Shown: in pieces, positions 44,796-52,352 of the stretch | Numbering within the stretch: position 1 is the stretch's first letter | Layout of the letters: each line of letters starts with the position of its first letter | Source of the DNA: Sphingobium herbicidovorans | GTDB taxonomy: Bacteria; Pseudomonadota; Alphaproteobacteria; Sphingomonadales; Sphingomonadaceae | Direction of reading: 5' to 3' | Length of the DNA stretch: 64,000 nt | NCBI RefSeq assembly: GCF_002080435.1 | Contig: NZ_CP020538.1 | Span: 558,001 to 622,000, forward strand | Notes under the pieces: generated by a model | The model's database searches: none | Told to the model about the DNA's origin: nothing | The model's input: only the letters and a program-made list of their open reading frames with translations | Program-made: the position numbers and the translations under genes

Positions 44796-45068
44796 ATGCC
44801 GGTCGACCGGACAAGCGACGTAACAAACGCGATGCGCGATCTGCTGCGCGACGTGCTGGGACTGGCACAGGACCGCGTCGATTCATTCGATGCAGACACG
44901 CCCCTGTTCGGCGCGCTCCCGGAACTGGATTCCATGGCCGTCGCCACGCTGCTCACCGAAATGGAAGACCGCCTTGGCATCCTGATCGAGGATGACGACA
45001 TCGACGGCGACACATTCGAGACCTTCGGCACGCTGACAGCCTTTGCGGAGACAAAGGTCGGCGACTGA
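44796..45068 (+). CDS. Acyl carrier protein, XrtA-associated
   Basis: A 90-residue phosphopantetheine-binding protein. The attachment serine is Ser46 in PELDSMAVATLL, matching the D-S-x motif. Helix II-IV sequence (LLTEMEDRLGILIEDDDIDGDTFETFGTLTAFA) is acidic as expected. The ATG at 44796 is preferred because a GGGAA purine stretch lies 6 nt upstream; an ATG at 44778 is also possible. It follows the acetyltransferase gene by 47 bp and is probably charged by the nearby ligase. It is distinct from housekeeping AcpP, whose motif is GxDSLDTVEL. Confidence 0.88.
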   Translation: MPVDRTSDVTNAMRDLLRDVLGLAQDRVDSFDADTPLFGALPELDSMAVATLLTEMEDRLGILIEDDDIDGDTFETFGTLTAFAETKVGD

Positions 45069-45100
45069 GCCGCAGCCTACCAGCGCTCCGGGACGGCGAT

Positions 45101-45124
45101 GGAGAGCGCACGGGTGCGCCCTCC
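45101..45124. terminator. GC-rich hairpin between convergent genes
   Basis: GGAGAGCGCAC and GTGCGCCCTCC pair over 11 bp, with one A-C mismatch and a 2-nt loop, between the ends of the acyl carrier gene and trxB. Neither strand has a T tract after it, so it is only a possible bidirectional terminator. Confidence 0.35.
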
Positions 45125-45134
45125 AATCGACCTT

Positions 45135-46097
45135 CTATTCCGCGGCCATCGCCTCAAAATCCGCCTCGGCAAGAAACTTCTCGACATCCAGCGCCGCCAT
45201 GCAGCCCATGCCCGCGGCCGTCACAGCCTGACGATATATCTTGTCGCTCACATCGCCCGCTGCGAAGACGCCCGGAATGGAGGTGCGCGTCGTCCCCGGC
45301 TCGACCAACAGATAGCCTTCGTCCATGGGCAGCTTGCCAACGAACAATTCGGTCGCAGGCAGATGCCCGATCGCGACGAACGCGCCATCTGTCTCAATAT
45401 GGGACGCCTTGCCCGTGACCGTATCGATCAGGTCCACGCCGACCAGCCCTTCCGGGTTGCCGCCGCCTACGAAGCGATCGATCTTCTGGTTCCACAGCAC
45501 CTTGATATTTGGATGCGCGAACAGCCGCTGCTGCAGGATCTTCTCCGCACGCAGCGAATCGCGCCGGTGGATCAGCGTTACGTCATGGCTGTGGTTGGTG
45601 AGATAGAGCGCCTCTTCAACCGCCGTATTGCCGCCGCCGATCACGACAACCTTCTTGCCGCGATAGAAGAACCCGTCGCAGGTTGCGCAGGCGGAAACGC
45701 CCTTGCCCTGCAACAACTGCTCGCCTTCCGCGCCCAGCCATTTCGCCTGCGCGCCCGTCGCGATCACCAGGCTGTCGGCATAATAGACGGTGCCGCTATC
45801 GCCCTTCAGGCGGAACGGACGATCGGAAAGATCGACGTCGACGATCTGGTCATACATCATCTTGGCGCCGACATGTTCGGCCTGCGCCTGCATCTGCTCC
45901 ATCAGCCACGGGCCTTGGATGACATCGCGAAAGCCCGGATAATTTTCCACGTCCGTGGTGATAGTCAGCTGCCCGCCCGGCTGCATGCCCTGAACGACGA
46001 TCGGCGCCAGGCCCGCGCGCGCGCCGTAAATGGCGGCGGAAAGACCCGCTGGACCCGAACCGAGGATCAGCATGCGAGTGGAATGGGTAGCGGTCAT
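45135..46097 (-). CDS. trxB: Thioredoxin-disulfide reductase
   Basis: NADPH-dependent FAD enzyme that keeps thioredoxin reduced, which also supports free methionine sulfoxide reduction. The 320-residue protein has the FAD-binding motif MLILGSGPAGLSAAIY, the redox-active Cys137-Ala-Thr-Cys140 (SACATCDGFF), the NADPH motif VVVIGGGNTAVEEALYL and the FAD-linked GVFAAGDVSD. ATG 46097 follows GGGGACATCAG. A long upstream reading in the same frame has no support and was trimmed. Identification is certain from motif order and length. Confidence 0.97.
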   Translation of the reverse strand: MTATHSTRMLILGSGPAGLSAAIYGARAGLAPIVVQGMQPGGQLTITTDVENYPGFRDVIQGPWLMEQMQAQAEHVGAKMMYDQIVDVDLSDRPFRLKGDSGTVYYADSLVIATGAQAKWLGAEGEQLLQGKGVSACATCDGFFYRGKKVVVIGGGNTAVEEALYLTNHSHDVTLIHRRDSLRAEKILQQRLFAHPNIKVLWNQKIDRFVGGGNPEGLVGVDLIDTVTGKASHIETDGAFVAIGHLPATELFVGKLPMDEGYLLVEPGTTRTSIPGVFAAGDVSDKIYRQAVTAAGMGCMAALDVEKFLAEADFEAMAAE

Positions 46098-46264
46098 CTG
46101 ATGTCCCCAGCTCTTTGGATTCGTTTGTCGGGATGAAATAGGCAGCGGCGCAGGACACGCAAGCCTGACGATGGCATCGATTTGCTTGGGGGCCGGGAAG
46201 ATACGCCTTTGCCCTGCCCGTCTATCCCACATCGCAGGCAGACAGCCCCGCAGCCCTCCAGAGA

Positions 46265-47002
46265 TCAATCCATCACGTTGGGCAGCCCCTCGAACCCCTT
46301 GCGCAGCGTCGCCGACCAACTGTGTGACAGCAGCTGGAATTCCTCATTATCCGCTTCAATCCGTGTACGAACCCGGAAGTCGAACTTGTCCCGCTCGATC
46401 ACGTTGAGGTCCAGCGGCATGCCCACCGACAGGTTGGACCGCAGCGTCGAATCCATGGACACCAGCACAGCCTTCGTCGCATCTTCCAGCGTGGTATCCC
46501 GCTTGATGATGCGGTCCAGGATCGGCTTGCCATATTTATGCTCGCCAATCTGGAAGAAGGGCGTGTCCTCGGTCGCCTCTATGAAATTCCCGGCCGAATA
46601 AATCAGGTATAGGCGCGGCTTGCCGCCACGGCGCTGCCCTGCGACCAGGATCGATGCGTCCGCGCCCGACCCCTGCATCTCGATCGTGCTGCGATAATGG
46701 TGCTGCATCTCACACATCGCATCACCGACCAGTTGCGCGGCCCGGTGCATCGTCGCGCAATTGAGGATGCTTTCAACTTCGGGATCGAATTGTGAATCCT
46801 TGATCGCGCGGCCGAGCTTCGTCTTCACGCCCTGCGTGATTGACAGGTTGCCCGAACACATCAGGACCATCGCCCGCTCACCCGGCACGCTGTAGGTAAA
46901 GCTCTTCCGAAAACGTGCGATATTGTCCATGCCCGCATTGGTGCGGGTGTCCGACAGCATGACCAGTCCCCGGTCTACGCGCACCGCCACACAATAGGTC
47001 AT
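46265..47002 (-). CDS. anbu: Anbu proteasome-related protease
   Basis: Bacterial member of the proteasome/HslV superfamily. The 245-residue protein begins Met-Thr, placing the catalytic nucleophile Thr2 after Met removal (MTYCVAVRVDRGLVMLSDTRTNAGMDNI). Conserved Asp18 and Lys33 match the proteasome active site pattern, and a GSGADASILVAGQ segment follows. Anbu homologues assemble into open-helical or ring structures; their substrates are unknown. It is the last gene of a four-gene operon with a transglutaminase, alpha-E and ATP-grasp protein (gaps of 24, 16 and about 100 bp). Confidence 0.92.
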   Translation of the reverse strand: MTYCVAVRVDRGLVMLSDTRTNAGMDNIARFRKSFTYSVPGERAMVLMCSGNLSITQGVKTKLGRAIKDSQFDPEVESILNCATMHRAAQLVGDAMCEMQHHYRSTIEMQGSGADASILVAGQRRGGKPRLYLIYSAGNFIEATEDTPFFQIGEHKYGKPILDRIIKRDTTLEDATKAVLVSMDSTLRSNLSVGMPLDLNVIERDKFDFRVRTRIEADNEEFQLLSHSWSATLRKGFEGLPNVMD

Positions 47003-47026
47003 CGCCCAGGGGGCTCCTATATTCGT

Positions 47027-47899
47027 TCAACCCTGCGGGATGGATGGCTGAAGGCTTTGTTGCTGCTGCCTTTGCAGCTGCCTTTCTTCCACCCCTTCCT
47101 CCGCCTGCGCGATCCGAACGTCCGCGTCAATCCAGATATCGCCTGCCACAGTCACCGACCCGCGGATTGGTGCAGCGGCATTGGCGTCCAGTCCCGATGC
47201 CAGCCGCAGGTATCGTTCGGTCACGCACACCCGGTTCGACGGGTCGAACCCGACCCAGCCCAGATCAGGCACCAATGCTTCAACCCACGCATGGGTTTCA
47301 TGCAATGCTACGCCGCCCTCCGCCAGTAGGTAGCCCGTGACGTACCGCGCCGCTATGCCCATCGCGCGCGCTCCCGCGATGAATATCTGCGCGTGATCCT
47401 GGCACACGCCCGCCCCCAGTGCGAAAGCTTCCGCAGCCGTGGTGCCCGAATTCGTGACGCCGCTGCGATAGGCCACCGCATCGCTGACCGCCGCCGAGAG
47501 GGAATGGAGGCGCGCCAGCGGGCCGTCTCCATCGGGCAAGGCCAGGGCCATGTTTCGGATCGCTTCCGACATGCGGGTCAGGCGCGTTTCGCGGAGAAAA
47601 TAGGCAGGCGGCACGCCCCCGCCTGTCCACCCCAGCACGCCGTTGGTATCGCAGGTCTCTACCAGCCCCTCAGCGACGATGACCGCATTGTCCAGCTTAT
47701 CGTGGCGGATCCAGACCGCTTCCATCTCGCCAAAGCTGTTGGCGCGAAAGCCATCCACCGGCTCGCCATTCACGCTCACCTGCCATTCCAGCACCTTTTG
47801 CGCGCGCGTGTCAGTAGGCATGAGCTTCAGTCGCATCGCCACACGGCCAGCCGTCGCTGCATAGCGATACATGGTCTGGTGGCGGACCAGCAATTTCAC
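47027..47899 (-). CDS. Transglutaminase-like cysteine protease of the Anbu operon
   Basis: A 290-residue protein. The N-terminal bacterial transglutaminase-associated domain (LLVRHQTMYRYAATAGRVAMRLKLMP) is followed by the papain-like transglutaminase core. The triad is Cys in GAGVCQDHAQIFIAGARAMGI, His in HETHAWVEAL and Asp in GFDPSN. In the ATP-grasp/alpha-E/transglutaminase systems it is proposed to trim or transfer peptides, working opposite to or with the ligase. The GTG start at 47899 is 16 bp after the alpha-E gene. No signal peptide is seen, so it is probably cytoplasmic. Confidence 0.92.
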   Translation of the reverse strand: MKLLVRHQTMYRYAATAGRVAMRLKLMPTDTRAQKVLEWQVSVNGEPVDGFRANSFGEMEAVWIRHDKLDNAVIVAEGLVETCDTNGVLGWTGGGVPPAYFLRETRLTRMSEAIRNMALALPDGDGPLARLHSLSAAVSDAVAYRSGVTNSGTTAAEAFALGAGVCQDHAQIFIAGARAMGIAARYVTGYLLAEGGVALHETHAWVEALVPDLGWVGFDPSNRVCVTERYLRLASGLDANAAAPIRGSVTVAGDIWIDADVRIAQAEEGVEERQLQRQQQQSLQPSIPQG

Positions 47900-47915
47900 G
47901 GTGCGCCTGCCTCCT

Positions 47916-48848
47916 TCAGCCGAAATGGTAGGTTTGGGCGATCTCCGCGCCCAGCTTGTTCGTCATCCGCAATCCGCTCTGCACGGTTTCATGGAGACCC
48001 ACACGGAAAATCTCGCCGCTGTCGAGCTGCTCCAGATGGGCGACCATCTGGAGCACCGTTTCGTGGCAGGTCCCGCGGCTGTTGTGCCACCCGGCCAAGC
48101 GATTCAGGCGATAGGCGAGCTGATCGTAGCAATAGGCGACGCTGCGGGGAAAAAGACGGTTCAGCATCAGGAAGTCGGTGATCTGCCAAGGCGTGTAGGT
48201 GCCACCATATACATGATGATAGGCCCGCGCTCCCGACAACGCATACAGCACCGACGTCCACTGATAATGATCCCGATTGCCCCCGATCACCTCGGTCTCG
48301 GGCAGCAGCACATAATATTTGACGTCCAGCAGTCGCAGCGTCATCTGCGCCCGCTCCAGCGCCGACCCGGCGCGTAGAAAGTCGTGGCCTTCATTGCGCA
48401 ACTGCCCGGAATGCGCCGCCCCGCGAAAGGTCATGACACGGGTCTTCACCCAGTCGATCAGCGCAGGAAGCTGCTGCCGCGCCTCTCCCACGTCATAGCT
48501 GTCCAGCTTGCGCCAGCCCTCATTCAATGCCTCCCACATATCCTGGGTCAGCATGGTGCGGGCCGACTTCGCGTTTGCGCGTGCCTTCAGCAAACAGGAC
48601 CGGATCGAACTGGCATTATCAGGGTCCAGCATCAGGTAGGAAACAGCGTCGCTTTCCGTCACCTGCACGCCTTCGGGGAAGCTGCCGCCGTTGCCCGTCG
48701 CCCGCACCACGGATCGCCACTCATCCCGATGGTGCGCACCGGGCAGTATCGCCATGCGCTGCCCCATGGTCAGCAGGCGGGCCGTCGCCTCGGCCCGCTC
48801 CATGTAGCGCGCCATCCAGAACAGATTCTCAGCGGTCCGGCTCAGCAT
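47916..48848 (-). CDS. Alpha-E domain protein
   Basis: A 310-residue all-helical protein, opening MLSRTAENLFWMARYMERAEATARLL, the conserved alpha-E start, with LRLLDVKYYVLLPETEVIGG and the C-terminal LGAEIAQTYHF. The name comes from its conserved helical core. It is nearly always found with circularly permuted ATP-grasp proteins, sometimes fused to them. It may bind substrates or act as a structural partner; no activity is proven. It lies between the ATP-grasp and transglutaminase genes on the same strand. Confidence 0.92.
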   Translation of the reverse strand: MLSRTAENLFWMARYMERAEATARLLTMGQRMAILPGAHHRDEWRSVVRATGNGGSFPEGVQVTESDAVSYLMLDPDNASSIRSCLLKARANAKSARTMLTQDMWEALNEGWRKLDSYDVGEARQQLPALIDWVKTRVMTFRGAAHSGQLRNEGHDFLRAGSALERAQMTLRLLDVKYYVLLPETEVIGGNRDHYQWTSVLYALSGARAYHHVYGGTYTPWQITDFLMLNRLFPRSVAYCYDQLAYRLNRLAGWHNSRGTCHETVLQMVAHLEQLDSGEIFRVGLHETVQSGLRMTNKLGAEIAQTYHFG

Positions 48849-48953
48849 GCGCCCCTCCTCGCCCCATCATGCGCAGCGCGCCGGAGCCGCACGGACGGTG
48901 ATAGGGGGCGCGCGCTATTCATTTCGATCAATCCTGCAACACCCACGTATCCT

Positions 48954-50336
48954 TCACCCCCCGCCCTGACTGGAGTTCACCACCAGCGACCCTTCGGTCA
49001 GCGCGACACGGGTGAGGCCGCCGGGCACCAGCCGGATCTGCTTGCCGACCAGGCAATAAGGCCGGAAATCTGCATGCCGCCCCACCACGGTCGCCGGACC
49101 CAATGTAGGCACGGTGGAAAGATCAAGCGTCGGTTGCGCGATAAACTCGCCGGGATTGGCCCGGATGCGGTCGGCATAGGCGGCAACCTCGTCTCTGGTC
49201 GACTTGGGTCCGATGAGCATCCCGTAGCCGCCCGACCCATGCACTTCCTTCGCCACCAGTTCGTGCAGATGTTCCAGCACATAGGCGCGTTCGTCGGGCT
49301 TGCTGCATTGCCACGTCTGGATGTTGTCCAGGATAGGCTGCTCGCCCAAATAAAAGCGGATCATTTCCGGTACATAGATATAAACTGCCTTGTCGTCGGC
49401 AATGCCGGCGCCGGGAGCCGACGCCAGCGTCACCCCGCCACTGCGATAGACGTTAAAAATACCTGGAATGCCGAGCATACTGTCCGGACGGAACACCAGC
49501 GGATCGAGATATTCGTCGTCTATCCGGCGATAAATGACGTCCACCTGCTTGGGCCCGAGCGTCGTCTTCATCCAGACGCGATCCTCATCGACAAACAGGT
49601 CCGCAGGCTCAACCAGCTCGATCCCCATCAGGTCGGCCAGGAAGCTATGCTCATAATAGGCGCTGTTGAGCGATCCGGGGGTCAGCAACACGACCACAGG
49701 GTCGCCCTTGCAGGCCGGGGGCGCGACTTCCTTCAGGCTCTTGAGCAACTCGGCCGGATAATCGTCCACCGGCGCCACAAGCCCCTGACCGAACAGTTCG
49801 GGGAACATGCGCGTCATGATCTCGCGATTTTCCAGCATGTAGGACACGCCCGAAGGTGTGCGGCAATTATCCTCCAGCACCTCAAACCGTGAGGGTCCCG
49901 TCCGGACAATATCGATGCCGACGATATGGCTGTAAACCTTTCCTGGCGGAGAAAAGTTAGCCATTTCAGCGAGATATGCGCTATTCTGATAGATGATGTC
50001 GGCAGGCATGATGCCCGCTTTCACGATTTCACCGCGGTGATAGACATCATGCAAAAACGCATTTAATGCCCGCGCCCGCTGGCGGATGCCCCGATCGAGA
50101 ACACGCCACTCCTGCGCGGTGAAGATGCGTGGCAGGAGGTCGAACGGGATCAGCCGTTCCGGGTCCCCACCCTCGCCATAGACGGCAAAAGTTATCCCGA
50201 TCCGGCGGAAAATCGCCTCAGCCTCATCCAATCGACGATTAAGCCCTGCAATGCCTGTCCGCTCTACCCAATTCTGCACTTCCGCATAACAAGGGCGTAT
50301 CGAACCATCGGGCTCAAACATTTCCTGGAAGGGCAA
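48954..50336 (-). CDS. Circularly permuted ATP-grasp type 2 protein, C-terminus altered by a one-base shift
   Basis: A ~460-residue predicted peptide ligase, first gene of the Anbu operon. Family landmarks: EMFEPDGSIRPCYAEVQNWV, FAVYGEGGDPERLIPFDLLPRI, SRFEVLEDNCRTPSGVSYMLENR, VVLLTPGSLNSAYYEHSFLA and the ATP-binding KEVHGSGGYGMLIGPKS. The family normally ends S-S-Q-G-G-G-x-K-D-T-W-V-L. Here the reading stops just after SSQGGG, while one extra G at the tract 48957-48962 would add VKDTWVLQD with a stop at 48928. TTG 50336 is preferred as start: AGGGAGG lies about 8 nt before it and it matches family N-termini. An ATG at 50375 is possible. Confidence 0.9.
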   Translation of the reverse strand: MPFQEMFEPDGSIRPCYAEVQNWVERTGIAGLNRRLDEAEAIFRRIGITFAVYGEGGDPERLIPFDLLPRIFTAQEWRVLDRGIRQRARALNAFLHDVYHRGEIVKAGIMPADIIYQNSAYLAEMANFSPPGKVYSHIVGIDIVRTGPSRFEVLEDNCRTPSGVSYMLENREIMTRMFPELFGQGLVAPVDDYPAELLKSLKEVAPPACKGDPVVVLLTPGSLNSAYYEHSFLADLMGIELVEPADLFVDEDRVWMKTTLGPKQVDVIYRRIDDEYLDPLVFRPDSMLGIPGIFNVYRSGGVTLASAPGAGIADDKAVYIYVPEMIRFYLGEQPILDNIQTWQCSKPDERAYVLEHLHELVAKEVHGSGGYGMLIGPKSTRDEVAAYADRIRANPGEFIAQPTLDLSTVPTLGPATVVGRHADFRPYCLVGKQIRLVPGGLTRVALTEGSLVVNSSQGGG

Positions 50337-50508
50337 AGCGTCAATCCTCCCTCGGGGGCATCCCCGGTTGTGCATTGCAGCATTAGTGCAATGTGACGGA
50401 ACGATTGCAAGCGCAAAAGACGATCTACGGTTGCTGCAGGCATCTTTTTCGGCGGTGCGGCTATCTTGAGCATGGAAAGAGATTTTGCGTGCGATCCTCC
50501 AAACCCCG

Positions 50509-50537
50509 TTGACCCCACCAACCGCTCTGCTTATAGC
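50509..50537 (+). promoter_or_regulatory. Promoter of tRNA-Met
   Basis: TTGACC (50509-50514), 17-bp spacer, TATAGC (50532-50537). This fits a housekeeping sigma promoter and is placed about 40 bp before the tRNA 5' end. Confidence 0.7.
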
Positions 50538-50577
50538 GCGCCCACCGCAGCGAACGAGGTTCCTGCGCAGCCCATGG

Positions 50578-50654
50578 GGCGGAGTAGCTCAGCTGGTTAG
50601 AGCAGCGGAATCATAATCCGCGTGTCGGGGGTTCAAGTCCCTCCTCCGCTACCA
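50578..50654 (+). tRNA. tRNA-Met (CAT anticodon)
   Basis: A 77-nt cloverleaf with acceptor stem GGCGGAG paired to CTCCGCT (G-T at the first pair), D-arm AGCTCAGCTGGTTAGAGC, anticodon stem GCGGA/TCCGC with loop ATCATAA (anticodon CAT at 34-36), T-arm GGGGGTTCAAGTCCCTC, and an encoded CCA end. The CAT anticodon could also belong to tRNA-Ile2 with lysidine, but the body resembles alphaproteobacterial elongator Met tRNA. It is read towards the IS66 insertion, whose left end is 75 bp downstream. Confidence 0.95.
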
Positions 50655-50721
50655 ACTTTACAGTCCACTTAGTTGGCACAGCCACCCGCAGCAGCCGTGC
50701 AATCCGCTTCTCGCCCCCGTC

Positions 50722-50729
50722 AGCTGTCG
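50722..50729. repeat. Left copy of the IS66 8-bp target duplication
   Basis: AGCTGTCG directly abuts the IS end (GTAAGCGG at 50730) and is repeated exactly at 56700-56707. Eight base pairs is the duplication length known for the IS66 family. Confidence 0.93.
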
Positions 50730-50742
50730 GTAAGCGGTGGCC

Positions 50743-50937
50743 TCAGCCCACGGCGATCCAGGGCATGAGTTCATGAACGCGATTGGCGGGATGGCCGTTG
50801 GCGAGCGCAGTGAGGGTCTGGGTCAGCCAGTCGTTTGGGTTGATCCCGCCCAGCTTGCAGTTTTCGATGAGCGTGGCGATGACCGCCCAGTTGTCGCCGC
50901 CTTCGTCAGAGCCGGCGAAAAGCGCGTTCTTACGGTT
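50743..50937 (-). pseudogene. tnpC: C-terminal fragment of IS66 transposase TnpC
   Basis: The last ~64 residues of the split transposase: NRKNALFAGSDEGGDNWAVIATLIENCKLGGINPNDWL and onward to the stop at 50743. This is the well-conserved IS66 C-terminus. It continues the N-terminal fragment that ends ...IRPLALNR at about 54391, and the reading frame matches on both sides of the RIT insert. It has no start codon of its own. Confidence 0.93.
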
Positions 50938-50961
50938 ATGGAAAGGTATGCATAACCGTAA
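50930..50961. repeat. Inverted repeat at the left RIT junction
   Basis: TTACGGTTATG (50930-50940) and CATAACCGTAA (50951-50961) are perfect complements around a 10-bp spacer. This resembles the core site of a tyrosine recombinase, with two arms and a short crossover region. The left arm is partly tnpC sequence. The right end of the element keeps only TCGGTT. Confidence 0.6.
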
Positions 50962-51002
50962 TTATGCGAAGCGCCGGATTATGCGCAGGTGCCAACGGCG
51001 GG
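50960..51002 (+). repeat. RIT left terminal inverted repeat (43 bp)
   Basis: Begins AATTATGCGAAGCGCC and is identical over 43 bp to the complement of 54348-54390. It contains an internal direct repeat of ATTATGCG (50961 and 50979), a likely recombinase binding unit. Confidence 0.95.
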
Positions 51003-51068
51003 TTGTGCCCAGTCCGCTATTTTCCGCCGCATACGTTGCAGCATGACTAACTTTAGCTGCACATAATA

Positions 51069-51103
51069 CGCTCCCCTCTCCGACCACCATCTGGAGAGGA
51101 GCG
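51069..51103 (+). promoter_or_regulatory. Hairpin over the Shine-Dalgarno of the first RIT recombinase
   Basis: CGCTCC-C-CTCTCC (51069-51081) pairs with GGAGAGGAGCG (51093-51103) with a single bulged C and an 11-nt loop. The right arm is the ribosome-binding site for ATG 51108, so folding would hide it. Confidence 0.55.
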
Positions 51104-51107
51104 TTTT

Positions 51108-52352
51108 ATGAAGTCTGATCTATTGCAGCCGGGTCCGCGCCGCTGGCTGACGAACAGTGTCTTTTCGTCCGTGGAGGAGGAGTATGTCTCTTATCTTCGA
51201 GCGGGCCGATATCATCCGCACACAGTGCGAGTGTATTTTGCTTGCGTCGCGCATTTCGCGAAGTGGACGACCGAGGAAGGCTTGGACATCGCGCTGATCG
51301 ATGAGGCGGCGCAATGGAGGTTCCTGGATACCCATGTGCCGTCTTGCGATTGCCCTTACCCGGTCCGCAAGGTGCACCACGAGTTGCGCGTGGCTATCCG
51401 GCACCTTCTGCGTGTGCTTCGTGCCCAAAGGCGGATTGCGGCGATCGAACAGAGGGGCTGGCTCGATGGTGAACTGGCGGCCTTCGATCGCTACATGCGC
51501 GATGTCGGTGGCCTGGCGGACACAACGCGGCGGCAGCGGATCCATATCATTCGCCGGCTGCTCCTTGAGCGGTTCGGTGATGGCGAGATTGATCCTGAGA
51601 AGCTCGACCCGGCAGTCGTCCGGCGCTTTGTCATCGGCGAAGGCCGTTGTTGGAGTAGTGGCGCCGTGCGTGTCGCTGGCGGCACAGTTGGATGTTATTT
51701 CAAGTTTCGCAAGATGTTGGGCGATGATGTCGGTCGGCTCTTGCAGGCGATTCCGCGGGCCGCGCATTGGCGCCTGGCGGAGTTGCCCGACGTGTTGTCG
51801 CCAACCCAGATTGACGAGGTTCTCGCGTCATTCGACGATCATCTGCCCTCACGGCGGCGCGCTTACGCAATGGTCAGATGCGTCACCGATCTCGGGCTAC
51901 GATGTTCCGAGGTCGTAAAACTTCGCCTCGACGACGTCGATTGGCGCAACGGGATCATTCGTATAGCCAGGACCAAGACGCATTTCACCGACAGCCTTCC
52001 ATTGCCGGTGGCCACCGGCGACGCCATCGCAGACTATTTGCGCCATGAGCGGCCGAAGACCAGTAACCGTGCGATTTTCGTTCGCCATGTAGCGCCGTAT
52101 GACGTCCCGATCAGGGCGGGCGTCGCCAAGCATGCGGTGATCGCGGCTTTCGCACGATGCGGATTGGATCGGACTGATCCCCACATCCTTCGTCACAGCA
52201 TCGCGAGCCGCCTGCTCAGCGACGGCACGCCCATGAAGCACATCGCCGATATCCTGCGTCACCGTAGCCTCGACACGTCGAAGATTTACACCAAGATCGA
52301 TCTCCGTCGGCTGTCGGCCGTGGCCATGCCCTGGCCAGGGAGGGCCTCATGA
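51108..52352 (+). CDS. RIT tyrosine recombinase A
   Basis: A 414-residue integrase/recombinase, the first and longest of the trio. The N-terminal SAM-like DNA-binding domain (VEEEYVSYLRAGRYHPHTVRVYFACVAHFAKW) contains the core-binding helices. Catalytic residues are Arg in DLGLRCSEVVKLRL, Lys in RTKTHFTDSLPLPV, H-x-x-R in HILRHSIASRLLSDGT, His in ILRHRSLDTSK and the nucleophile Tyr in KIYTKIDL. Strong Shine-Dalgarno GGAGAGGAG, possibly occluded by a hairpin. The stop overlaps the next start (ATGATG). Confidence 0.93.
   Translation: MKSDLLQPGPRRWLTNSVFSSVEEEYVSYLRAGRYHPHTVRVYFACVAHFAKWTTEEGLDIALIDEAAQWRFLDTHVPSCDCPYPVRKVHHELRVAIRHLLRVLRAQRRIAAIEQRGWLDGELAAFDRYMRDVGGLADTTRRQRIHIIRRLLLERFGDGEIDPEKLDPAVVRRFVIGEGRCWSSGAVRVAGGTVGCYFKFRKMLGDDVGRLLQAIPRAAHWRLAELPDVLSPTQIDEVLASFDDHLPSRRRAYAMVRCVTDLGLRCSEVVKLRLDDVDWRNGIIRIARTKTHFTDSLPLPVATGDAIADYLRHERPKTSNRAIFVRHVAPYDVPIRAGVAKHAVIAAFARCGLDRTDPHILRHSIASRLLSDGTPMKHIADILRHRSLDTSKIYTKIDLRRLSAVAMPWPGRAS

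Noticed and set aside
46125..46150. GGGATGAAAT upstream of trxB as a further ECF promoter
   Set aside because: It is on the strand opposite to trxB and has no CGTT at the right spacing.
48384..49892. Plus-strand open frame of 502 codons
   Set aside because: Antisense to the alpha-E and ATP-grasp genes, and its composition is not protein-like.
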